64,000 nucleotides of DNA from Bacteroidales bacterium (GTDB lineage: Bacteria; Bacteroidota; Bacteroidia; Bacteroidales; VadinHA17): the NCBI GenBank assembly GCA_003142255.1, contig PLLO01000007.1, forward strand, positions 46,977 to 110,976, read 5' to 3'. Shown piece after piece: positions 39,124-47,352 of this stretch. A program made the translations under genes and the position numbers. Below the pieces are notes generated by a model. That model made no database searches. It was given only the letters and a program-made list of their open reading frames with translations, and had not been told where the DNA came from. Every line of letters begins with the position of its first letter. The stretch's first letter is position 1.

Positions 39124-39910
39124 TTTTTGGTTTTTGAGTGGCAAAAGTTCAGCAAATCAATTTGACAAGAGAACCAATTTGGAAGCATTATTCAAGATAT
39201 TTCCCTCTCCTTCAGAACTTGCCGGAGCTTTTGCTGAGGAACTGACAGGAAGGATCAATATTGCTGGAAAATCAGGATTGCCTTTCACACTTGCTGTTTC
39301 AGGCGGTAATACTCCAAGATTGTTGTTCTCGATACTGGCTGAGAAATATTGCTCATCTGTCGACTGGGGTAATGTTCAATTTTTCTGGGTCGATGAGCGA
39401 TGCGTATCGCCGGTTGATCCGGAGAGTAATTTCGGGATGACGAAATCCATTCTTCTTGATAAAATCAAAATTCCCGGCAGCAACATTCACCGTATTAAAG
39501 GTGAAAATGATCCGGTTAAGGAGGCAGAAAGATATGCTCAGGAAATCCTTTTGAATGTAAGGTCAGAAGATCAGCTTCCTGCTTTTGATCAGGTCATTCT
39601 GGGAATGGGAGACGACGGACATACTGCATCAATTTTTCCGGGGAACCTCGACCTTCTCCGCTCAGAGAATATTTGTGAGGCGTCGCTTCACCCTTTGACA
39701 GGTCAGGGCCGTATTTCTCTGACTGGAAAAGTTATCAACAATGCTGACTTCATAACATTCCTTGCAACAGGTAAGAATAAAGCCGGGATTATTGAGGAAA
39801 TTTATAATAAGAAGGCTCAATACATGAACTATCCTGCTTCATATATTGGCCCATCCAGAGGTGTTATTACCTGGTTTATTGATGAAAAAGCAGGTGAATT
39901 GATCAAATAG
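39113..39910 (+). CDS. pgl: 6-phosphogluconolactonase
   Basis: The product has about 265 residues, of the NagB-like fold. The family features are LAVSGGNTPRLLFSIL, WVDERCVSP and GMGDDGHTASIFPG. It hydrolyses the lactone made by Zwf. The frame extends into zwf; GTG 39113, overlapping the zwf stop, is the likely start, and a TTG at 39179 just before EALFKIFPS is the alternative. No ATG is available before the conserved region. Confidence 0.9.
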   Translation: MSYNFWFLSGKSSANQFDKRTNLEALFKIFPSPSELAGAFAEELTGRINIAGKSGLPFTLAVSGGNTPRLLFSILAEKYCSSVDWGNVQFFWVDERCVSPVDPESNFGMTKSILLDKIKIPGSNIHRIKGENDPVKEAERYAQEILLNVRSEDQLPAFDQVILGMGDDGHTASIFPGNLDLLRSENICEASLHPLTGQGRISLTGKVINNADFITFLATGKNKAGIIEEIYNKKAQYMNYPASYIGPSRGVITWFIDEKAGELIK

Positions 39911-39993
39911 AGCCTTATTTGTTAAAAACTTGAGAGAATGATTTAATTGATTTATTTATTTTTGATTACTAGTTGAATTTAAATCTTAATGTG

Positions 39994-40104
39994 ATGTCAC
40001 ACGAAAAAGCAAAAGAACAGTCAAATGTAAAGAAGCAGGCAACCAAGAGCCTGAAAGAAAAACGTGCTGAAAAGAAAGCTAAAAAAGCCGAGAAGAATAA
40101 ATAG
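39994..40104 (+). CDS. 36-residue Lys-rich basic protein
   Basis: ATG 39994 to TAG 40104 encodes a 36-residue protein: MSHEKAKEQSNVKKQ, then ATKSLKEKRAEKKAKK, AEKNK. It is very rich in Lys, Glu and Ala, has no hydrophobic segment and is likely helical or disordered. Very small proteins of this composition recur in Bacteroidota near cold-shock genes (recollection, not checked). It is convergent with the csp gene and shares its terminator. Nucleic-acid or ribosome binding would fit the charge but is inference. Confidence 0.6.
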   Translation: MSHEKAKEQSNVKKQATKSLKEKRAEKKAKKAEKNK

Positions 40105-40210
40105 GGGAGAATTATAAAATAATCGGCTTTTTGCCCCTATGGCCAGCCCATACGTGTTTATGCCAGTCCTTATATGTGCTGAAAAACGGGATTCAGGGGG
40201 TATTAAAATA

Positions 40211-40240
40211 AAAAGGCCGTCATTACTGACGGCCTTTTAT
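40211..40240. terminator. bidirectional terminator between the small basic gene and csp
   Basis: AAAAGGCCGTCA (40211-40222) pairs perfectly with TGACGGCCTTTT (40227-40238) around the loop TTAC. Both strands end in a short U-run. It lies between convergent genes. Confidence 0.9.
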
Positions 40241-40257
40241 TCTCTCGTATAGTAAAA

Positions 40258-40449
40258 TTAAGCCAGTTTTACGTTTACTGCATTAATTCCTTTCTTACCT
40301 TCTGCGAGTTCAAAAGTTACCTCATCGTTTTCTTTGATTTTGTCGATGAGCCCAGAAACGTGTACGAAATACTCATTTTCTGAATCTGCGTCTTTAATGA
40401 ATCCAAATCCTTTTGACACATTAAAAAATTTTACTGTTCCTTTGTTCAT
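40258..40449 (-). CDS. cold-shock domain protein (CspA family)
   Basis: The 63-residue OB-fold RNA chaperone contains RNP1 (KGFGFIKD) and RNP2 (EYFVHVS) and the family start MNKGTVKFFN. Full length for the family. It binds single-stranded RNA or DNA. A long AT-rich 5' leader precedes it (40450-40560), as is usual for csp genes, but no specific thermosensor fold was identified. Confidence 0.95.
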   Translation of the reverse strand: MNKGTVKFFNVSKGFGFIKDADSENEYFVHVSGLIDKIKENDEVTFELAEGKKGINAVNVKLA

Positions 40450-40577
40450 TGTATTCTGTTTTAAAATTTAGGCCGCCAAATTACATATTATTATTCGTAA
40501 ATTCTAAAAAAATGCAAAAATATTTGATATCCTGAAGATATTTCTGCTATTATTGTTTCGAAACATTGAGTTATACA

Positions 40578-42212
40578 ATGATGAAAAAAACACTGATTCT
40601 CGCAATAAGCCTTCTCCTTGTTGGTTTCCGGGTTAGCAGTCAGTCGGGATTACAGACTACTGCTGAAAGTTCTGGTTTCAAATCAACCTCTGTTTATAAT
40701 GATGCAATGACCTTTATCGGGCAGTTGAAGAAATCATCAAATTTTATCAGGGTGGAATACATAGCCCAGTCTGCTGAAGGACGGGCGGTACCGTTGCTGA
40801 TAATTGGCAATCCGCTTCCCAAGTCACCTGAACAGATGATAAACGATAACCGGATTGTAATATACATCCAGGCAAACATCCATGCCGGCGAGGTTGAGGG
40901 GAAAGAGGCTACCCTGATGTTTGCAAGGGATCTCCTTTCTGAAAAAAAGCCGGAGCTTCTCAGGCATGTCGTTTTCCTGATCTGCCCGGTCTTCAACCCC
41001 GACGGAAATGAAAAGATCAGTCCCCTGAACAGAACAAATCAGAACGGCCCTGTTAACGGTGTGGGACTCAGGTACAACGGACAGATGCTCGACCTTAACA
41101 GGGATGCAATGAAGGCAGAATCACCGGAAGTGCAGGGAGTGATCACGAAAATCTTCAATGCATGGGATCCCTCAATATTTATGGATTGCCATACCACAGA
41201 CGGCTCCTTTCATGTGGAACCGGTGACATTCGTCTGGAGTGTAAATCCCAATGGCAACAACTCACTCATTCAGTATATGCACCTGAAGATGATGCCTGAA
41301 ATGGCAGGGACTTTGCTTAATAAATACAAGACTGAAAATTGCTTTTATGGAGAGTTCTTTGATCTTATGAACCCCGGAAAAGGATGGCTATACGATGCTG
41401 CAGAACCCCGCTACATGGCTAATTACTTCGGATTGCGCAACAGACTTGGCATCCTGGATGAAAATTATGTGCACGCCGATTTTAAATCGAGGGTTGAAGG
41501 ATGTTATAATCTGATAAAATCACTTGCTGATTATGCTTATTCCCACAATACAGAAATAAAAAAGATGCTCAGGGATGCAGACCTTGAGACTATTCAACGG
41601 GGTTTAAATCCAACTGTAAAAGACTCATTTGCAATAGAATATAAAGTGAGGCCGCTGCCAGAAAAGGTTACAATCAAGACTTTTGAGGCAGAACCTTCAG
41701 CAGAGCCGGATATCTGGCCTCCATTCAGAAAAACGGACAGGCAGGTTACAGTAACCGTCCCTTATTATATCGATTATTATCCTGTCAGGAATGTAAGGTT
41801 TCCTTTTGCCTGGATTATTGAGATCAGGGATAAGAAGGTCCTGGATCTGCTTAAACTTCACGGAATAAAGACCGAGAAGTTGGCAGAGCCCTTAAAATGC
41901 AATGTTGAAAAGTTCGAGATAAGCGATCTTAAAGGAGGGCCGATTCTGACTCAGGGGCACTACCTTAATACAATTCAGGGACGATATATAAGCGAGGAAA
42001 TTGATTTCCCGGCTGGAACTATCATAGTAAGAGCTGCTCAGCCGCTTGCGAACCTTGCCGCCTACCTTCTTGAACCTCAGTCAAATGATGGACTATTAAC
42101 CTGGAATTACTTTGACAAATATCTTGTTCCTCAATGGGGCGGTGGATATAACCCGTACCCAGTCTGCAGGATATTAAATCCTGTGGAAATAAAGAGTACG
42201 CCGGCCATGTAA
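40578..42212 (+). CDS. exported M14 family zinc carboxypeptidase
   Basis: The protein of about 544 residues starts at ATG 40578 (or 40581) with a signal peptide (TLILAISLLLVGFRVSSQ). Zinc ligands are visible: HAGEVEGKE (HxxE) and the His in FMDCHTTDGS. The likely catalytic Glu is in RLGILDENYVHADF, followed by further beta sheet. It would trim C-terminal residues of peptides or peptidoglycan stems in the periplasm. It stands alone, without an operon partner. Confidence 0.85.
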   Translation: MMKKTLILAISLLLVGFRVSSQSGLQTTAESSGFKSTSVYNDAMTFIGQLKKSSNFIRVEYIAQSAEGRAVPLLIIGNPLPKSPEQMINDNRIVIYIQANIHAGEVEGKEATLMFARDLLSEKKPELLRHVVFLICPVFNPDGNEKISPLNRTNQNGPVNGVGLRYNGQMLDLNRDAMKAESPEVQGVITKIFNAWDPSIFMDCHTTDGSFHVEPVTFVWSVNPNGNNSLIQYMHLKMMPEMAGTLLNKYKTENCFYGEFFDLMNPGKGWLYDAAEPRYMANYFGLRNRLGILDENYVHADFKSRVEGCYNLIKSLADYAYSHNTEIKKMLRDADLETIQRGLNPTVKDSFAIEYKVRPLPEKVTIKTFEAEPSAEPDIWPPFRKTDRQVTVTVPYYIDYYPVRNVRFPFAWIIEIRDKKVLDLLKLHGIKTEKLAEPLKCNVEKFEISDLKGGPILTQGHYLNTIQGRYISEEIDFPAGTIIVRAAQPLANLAAYLLEPQSNDGLLTWNYFDKYLVPQWGGGYNPYPVCRILNPVEIKSTPAM

Positions 42213-42235
42213 AGAAAGAGGGCGAGACAAGGAGC

Positions 42236-42262
42236 AAGGCGACGCAGTTCCGCGAAGCGTAA
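42236..42262. repeat. dispersed GC-rich repeat (AGTTCCGCGAAGCG type)
   Basis: The sequence GCAGTTCCGCGAAGCG directly after the M14 gene shares its core words (CGCGAAGC, GCAGTTCCGC) with the repeat at 43409-43482 on the other side of the GH53 gene. It looks like a dispersed low-complexity element, not a gene. Confidence 0.4.
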
Positions 42263-42291
42263 GGGCGAGATGGTGAGAGGTAGTGAAAATG

Positions 42292-43353
42292 TCAGTGACG
42301 GGTATATTTATCAAAAACGGTAATAACCGGCAAAACATTCCCCTTTTCATCGAAGAAATCCCTTGTTGACCATCCCCCGTAAGTTGCCGGTTCCCACCAG
42401 AATATTCCGGCGCCAAGATTATCCGGAGTGCTCAGGACGATTTTGTTTACCTCATCGAGAAAATCTCTTTGCCCTTCCGGGGTCTCGGGAAAAGGAGCCG
42501 GTTTGGTTTTATATTCAGTAGGAGTAGCGCAATATGCTGCTTCGACAACAATAATAGGCTTCCTGTACTCTTTTGCCATGAAGTACATGTTATCGCGCAG
42601 ATCAAGCAGACTCCCATGCCACCATGGATAATAAGACTGGCCTATATAGTCGAATTTAATTCCATAAGAGAGCAGCTTATCAAAAAAGTATTTTGTTTTA
42701 ACCTTATTCCCGCCCTGGTCGATATGAATCATTATTTTGGGCAATTCAGCAGCATCGCAGGCAACATAAACGCCATTTATACCGGCAATGATCAGGTCGG
42801 CAAAATTGTTCCAGTTTTCCGGAAGCTTGCCGTCGGGCCACATCATTCCGTTGATAACTTCATTTCCGATCTGAACCATTTCAGGGAGCACACCTGCGTC
42901 CCTGAAACTCTTTATTGCTGAAGAGGTATAATCCATTACTGCTTTAATAAGTTCCTAGTGCGATTTGCCTTCCCATGCTTTTGGCAGGAACTGTTTTGCG
43001 GGATCAGCCCAGGTGTCAGAATAATGAAAATCGAGAAGTAATTTATATCCCATTGCCTTTGCGCTTTTTGCCAGCGCAACAGTGTACTCCAGATTGTTCG
43101 GCAATTCTGTCGGGGTATGGAAAAGCCGGAGCCTGATCCAGTTGTAGCCATGGTCCCTGAATATCTGCAACCCCGGCTTTACAACATTATTTTCCCTGAA
43201 CTGAAAGCCTCTGTCCTCTGCACTTTTAAGAAAGGAGAGATCAGCCCCGATGGCATACTCCTGACCTTTCGATTCTTTCTGAAAAGAAAGAAATGCCAGG
43301 AACAGAATTGCATATTTAAAGATCCGGCTATGAGAAATGTTGATTTTTTTCAT
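42292..43353 (-). pseudogene. GH53 arabinogalactan endo-beta-1,4-galactanase with one in-frame amber codon
   Basis: One frame of 353 codons encodes an exported GH53 enzyme (signal peptide about 10-30; YAIGADLSFLKSAEDRG; LLLDFHYSDTWADP) but codon 133 is TAG (plus 42955-42957). The family resumes at once (ELIKAVMDYTSSAIKSF...VQIGNEV), with the acid/base Glu about codon 165 in IGNEV and the nucleophile Glu about codon 271 in IVVEAAYC. A CAG-to-TAG change explains it. It is flanked by repeats on both sides. It may be a recent pseudogene, a sequencing error or a readthrough gene. The intact enzyme would cleave beta-1,4-galactan of pectin side chains. Confidence 0.85.
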
Positions 43354-43408
43354 CTTAGAGGAATTAATAAAACAAAAGTACGAAATTGTCTTCAGACCTT
43401 AATAAAAC

Positions 43409-43482
43409 CTTACTTCACGATCTCACGATTTAAGGAGCTTCGCGAAGCAGTTCCGCACAGCGGAAGCATGATTGCACGATAA
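43409..43482. repeat. repeat element with CACGAT units and GCGAAGC/GCTTCGC palindrome
   Basis: The stretch contains TTCACGATCTCACGATTT, then GCTTCGCGAAGC (12-base perfect palindrome), CCGCACAGCGG (palindrome with a short loop) and GATTGCACGAT. The GCAGTTCCGC word recurs at 42240. No ORF of interest. This is the start of the 43354-43587 gap before speA; the remainder is AT-rich. Confidence 0.5.
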
Positions 43483-43587
43483 ATTCTTCCTTCTTTATGC
43501 CCCATATTCGTGTTAATTTAATAACATTGCAAAAATTATTTATTTTTCTGATTTTTCTTCTTATTTAACTGGTTCAAATAACTGATC

Positions 43588-45480
43588 ATGAGAAAGTGGC
43601 GTGTAGAAGACTCTGCTGAATTGTACAATATCAATGGCTGGGGCGTTGATTATTTTTCCATTAATGACAAGGGAAATGTTACAGTCACTCCTAAGAAAAA
43701 CTGTATTTCGGTTGATCTTAAGGAGCTGCTTGATGAGCTGATACTTAGAGATGTATCAACTCCGGTTCTCATCAGGTTCCCTGATATCCTGGACGATCGT
43801 ATTATCAGTATTTCAGAATGTTTTAAGAAGGCATCGGAGGAGTATGATTACACTGCTCAGAATTTCATTATTTATCCTATCAAGGTGAACCAGATGAGAC
43901 CGGTTGTCGAAGAAATTGTCAGCCATGGCAAAAAATTCAACATCGGCCTGGAGGCAGGTTCTAAGCCTGAACTGCATGCGGTTCTGGCAATTAACACTGA
44001 CCCTGAGTCTCTCATTATTTGCAACGGTTACAAGGATGAAGATTATATTGAGCTTGCTCTTCTGGCACAGAAAATGGGGAAACGCATCTTTCTTGTTGTT
44101 GAAAAACTCAATGAGCTCAAGCTCATTACCACGATCTCCAGGAGACTTAAAGTAAAACCAAATATTGGCATACGTATTAAGCTGGCAAGTATAGGAAGCG
44201 GCAAATGGGAAGATTCGGGAGGTGATATCAGCAAATTCGGGCTTACTTCGAGTGAATTGCTCGACGCTATTGATTTCATCGAGAGAAACAAAATGCGCGA
44301 TTGCGTCAGGCTTATTCACTTTCATATTGGCAGCCAGGTAACAAAGATAAGTCGCATAAAAACCGCGCTTCGTGAGGCATCGCAGTTTTATGTGCAGCTT
44401 CGTAAACTAGGCTTTAATGTTGAATTTGTTGACATCGGCGGGGGCCTTGGTGTGGATTACGACGGTACAGGCTCATCGAACAGCGAAAACAGCGTCAACT
44501 ATACTCTCCAGGAGTATGTGAATGACTCTGTGAGCACCTTTGTGGATGCCAGCAATAAAAATAATATTCCTCATCCCAATGTCATTACTGAATCGGGTCG
44601 ATCTCTTACAGCACATCATTCAGTGCTGATTTTTGAAGTTCTCGAAACAACGACACTCCCTTCGTGGGATGAGGAAGAGGAAATAAATGAGCAGGATCAT
44701 GAGCTCCTGAAGGAACTTTATACCTTATGGGATGAATTCAATCAACCGAGGATGCTTGAAACATGGCACGATGCACAGCAGATAAGAGAGGAGGCGCTCG
44801 ACAGGTTCAGCCTCGGGCTGATTGACCTTAAGACAAGGGCCCAGATAGAAAGATTATTCTGGTCAGTGGCAAGAAAAGTTTACCAGGTAGCAAACAGCTC
44901 CAGGCATGTTCCTGATGAACTGAGGCAGGTTTCAAGAATATTGTCGGACAAATATTTTTGCAATTTTTCTCTTTTCCAGTCAATCCCGGATGCATGGGCA
45001 ATTGACCAGATATTCCCCATAATGCCTATCCACAGGCTTAACGAAGAGCCAACCATCGCAGCCACTATACAGGATATGACATGTGACTCTGACGGGAAAA
45101 TCGATAATTTCATTTCAACACGGAACTCATCTCATCATCTTCCAGTCCATCCACTCAGAGGTCATGAACGTTATTACATGGGTGTATTCCTTGTAGGTGC
45201 ATACCAGGAGATACTTGGCGACCTGCACAATCTTTTCGGAGACACAAATGCCGTTCACGTTTCAGTTGATGAGAATAGTTATAAAATTGACCAGGTAATT
45301 GATGGTGAAACAGTTGCTGAAGTTCTTGACTATGTCGGATACAATTCTAAAAAGCTTGTCCGCACTGTCGAAACATGGGTTACTTCATCTGTAAAAGCAG
45401 GAATCATCTCGCTTGAGGAGGGAAAAGAGTTCCTCTCAAACTACCGGTCAGGACTTTACGGGTATACTTACCTTGAGTAA
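43588..45480 (+). CDS. speA: biosynthetic arginine decarboxylase
   Basis: The 630-residue PLP enzyme converts arginine to agmatine in polyamine synthesis. The PLP lysine is Lys99 in YPIKVNQ; further signatures are GLEAGSKPEL, HFHIGSQ and the PLP-phosphate glycine loop FVDIGGGLGVDYDG. Length and end (YRSGLYGYTYLE) match the family. Single gene with no visible partner. Confidence 0.95.
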   Translation: MRKWRVEDSAELYNINGWGVDYFSINDKGNVTVTPKKNCISVDLKELLDELILRDVSTPVLIRFPDILDDRIISISECFKKASEEYDYTAQNFIIYPIKVNQMRPVVEEIVSHGKKFNIGLEAGSKPELHAVLAINTDPESLIICNGYKDEDYIELALLAQKMGKRIFLVVEKLNELKLITTISRRLKVKPNIGIRIKLASIGSGKWEDSGGDISKFGLTSSELLDAIDFIERNKMRDCVRLIHFHIGSQVTKISRIKTALREASQFYVQLRKLGFNVEFVDIGGGLGVDYDGTGSSNSENSVNYTLQEYVNDSVSTFVDASNKNNIPHPNVITESGRSLTAHHSVLIFEVLETTTLPSWDEEEEINEQDHELLKELYTLWDEFNQPRMLETWHDAQQIREEALDRFSLGLIDLKTRAQIERLFWSVARKVYQVANSSRHVPDELRQVSRILSDKYFCNFSLFQSIPDAWAIDQIFPIMPIHRLNEEPTIAATIQDMTCDSDGKIDNFISTRNSSHHLPVHPLRGHERYYMGVFLVGAYQEILGDLHNLFGDTNAVHVSVDENSYKIDQVIDGETVAEVLDYVGYNSKKLVRTVETWVTSSVKAGIISLEEGKEFLSNYRSGLYGYTYLE

Positions 45481-45666
45481 GCAGATGTGACGCTGCAATA
45501 TCATTTACAGTCATACAACCATATTCTTTTACCTTAAGTCAGCGGTAAGACGCTGATTAAATATCGGTTATTTTAATACTTCACGTCATTTTTTTTTTCT
45601 AACTTGGATTTCTTAAAATACGGTTATCCATTATTGATTAACTATAACCCTTTAAAAGTTAAGACT

Positions 45667-46296
45667 ATGAGTGAAACTTCTTTCGATTTTAATGCTTTTA
45701 TTAAGGAATCTAAAGATGTCCTTGTAACCCCGAAGTCTTACTTCTCGACGATGAAGACAACGGGAGGTTTAGGCGAACCTGTCATCAAAGCTATCATCTA
45801 TGGAGCTGTTGCAGGGATCATTTCATTTCTGTGGAGTATTCTTCACCTGGGGGGCAGCATGTTTGGCGGAGCTTTCGGTATCATGATCCTTGTTTATACG
45901 ATAATTGGAGCTGTGATAGGATTATTTGTCGGAGCAGTAGTTACCCTGGTTATTTCTTCAATCTGCAAAGGAAGCACTGATTTTGAATCCTGCGCAAGAG
46001 TTACTGCTGCTATAATGGTAATCATGCCTATAAGCGCGCTGCTTGGATTCATTTCAGGATTTAGCCCGTTAGTAGGATCAATTGTTGGACTGGCTGTAAA
46101 CGTCTTTGCACTTTACCTTATTTATCACGGACTTGTTGAAGCTTTGAAAGCAAATCCGGCGACAACAAAAATAGTAATGTACGTCCTTATTGCTCTCCTG
46201 GTAATATTCATGCTTGTTGGCATGGGTGCAAGGAAGAGAGTAAACAGTATGGATACAGACCTGAAAGAAATGATGCAGGACATGCAAAATAAATAA
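45667..46296 (+). CDS. Yip1-domain-like integral membrane protein
   Basis: The 209-residue protein starts at ATG 45667 (MSETSFDFN); the frame is open 63 bases further upstream but that adds no conserved sequence. A cytoplasmic N-terminus with VLVTPKSYFSTMK is followed by five membrane helices, as in the Yip1/YIF1-like bacterial family. Function unknown. A terminator follows directly. Confidence 0.78.
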   Translation: MSETSFDFNAFIKESKDVLVTPKSYFSTMKTTGGLGEPVIKAIIYGAVAGIISFLWSILHLGGSMFGGAFGIMILVYTIIGAVIGLFVGAVVTLVISSICKGSTDFESCARVTAAIMVIMPISALLGFISGFSPLVGSIVGLAVNVFALYLIYHGLVEALKANPATTKIVMYVLIALLVIFMLVGMGARKRVNSMDTDLKEMMQDMQNK

Positions 46297-46316
46297 ACCT
46301 TTAAATAAACCTGATC

Positions 46317-46354
46317 AATGCCGGGCTTCTGGTTAGAGCCTGGCATTTTTTTTT
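46317..46354 (+). terminator. intrinsic terminator after the Yip1-like gene
   Basis: AATGCCGGGCT (46317-46327) pairs with AGCCTGGCATT (46337-46347, one G-U), followed by nine T. Confidence 0.92.
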
Positions 46355-46446
46355 ACATTCGGTCAATTTTAACAATATATGACCGTTAACTGGAATAATC
46401 TGAGACATTTTATTGTCTTATATCTGGTCACCAAAACTATATTCTT

Positions 46447-47274
46447 ATGAAGATGTTCGTTACTTTTCTTTCATTAACCATAAGCACTTGCACCTTTGCC
46501 CAGAAGGATAAATCATTCTATCTGAATTGGCACGATAAGGGGCATGATAATATTGCATTTCAGTCATCTGATCTTAAATATACTGAAAGAGGCAAGTTCT
46601 ACTATAATTTATCCAACGACAGGGATAACCTTTACATTGATCTGAGGATATTTGACAAGGATGTCCAGAGGCAGGTACTTAAATCCGGTCTGACTGTATG
46701 GATAAATACTAATGGCAGGAAAGGAAAAAAAACTGGTTTGAGGTATCCTGCACGAATAGGGAACCAGGGGAAACCTGATATGCCGGGCAGAGGGATTCCA
46801 TCAAGAGGCGCAGGCATACAAACGCCTCCGGCGGCCGGAATAGAACTGATTGGTCTTGTTGATTCAGACCATTCCTTTATTTCTGCAGCTGAAATGAATA
46901 CTTTCAGGGGTTCCATGAGATTTGATAAGGAGGGTAATATGTGGTACGAACTCGTATTCCCGTTGGCTAAAATGCCCGAAGCATCTGATAAAAAGAAAAA
47001 GAATAATGGTTCGATAATCCTTGGGTTCAGTTACCCGGGAATTAACCCCGCGAGAATGGGCGGAGGTCCGGGAAGAGGAATGAGTGAAGAAGGTGGTGGC
47101 GGTATGGGTGGACGTGGCGGCGGTGGTATGGGCGGACGTGGCGGTGGTGGTGGCCGGTCAGGCGGTGGTCGTGGCGGAAGACCTTCAGGTGGCATAGGCG
47201 AAGGAATGGGAACTGCAACAGTTGCACCTGTAATTGTATGGATGAAAGATGTAAGGTTTGCAACGGAGAAATAG
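46447..47274 (+). CDS. exported protein with DOMON/CBM9-like fold and Gly-Arg-rich insert
   Basis: The 275-residue protein has a signal peptide (about 1-18, ending FAQ). The body (YYNLSNDRDNLYIDLRIFDKD...LTVWINTNGRKGKKTG) resembles DOMON/CBM9-like beta-sandwich proteins that bind haem or sugars; the resemblance is weak. Residues about 197-255 are a low-complexity GGGMGGRGG repeat whose DNA is also repetitive. The last strand (VAPVIVWMKDVRFA) follows the insert, so the glycine run interrupts a domain or forms a surface loop. Ligand unknown. Confidence 0.65.
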   Translation: MKMFVTFLSLTISTCTFAQKDKSFYLNWHDKGHDNIAFQSSDLKYTERGKFYYNLSNDRDNLYIDLRIFDKDVQRQVLKSGLTVWINTNGRKGKKTGLRYPARIGNQGKPDMPGRGIPSRGAGIQTPPAAGIELIGLVDSDHSFISAAEMNTFRGSMRFDKEGNMWYELVFPLAKMPEASDKKKKNNGSIILGFSYPGINPARMGGGPGRGMSEEGGGGMGGRGGGGMGGRGGGGGRSGGGRGGRPSGGIGEGMGTATVAPVIVWMKDVRFATEK

Positions 47275-47352
47275 TTTTTATACTTTAGATGCTTTCTTCT
47301 CAGCAATTAAATCCTGAATTCTGAAAGACATTTTAAAACTATTGCTTCGCTG

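Noticed and set aside
42292..42936. Downstream half of GH53 as an independent gene
   Set aside because: It starts at an internal Met seven codons after the amber codon, in the same frame, and lacks the first part of the barrel; it is one gene with a stop.
47031..47306. Pro/Arg-rich minus-strand frames opposite the Gly-rich gene
   Set aside because: They are antisense readings of the GGTGG-type repeat; the plus strand has a signal peptide and domain.
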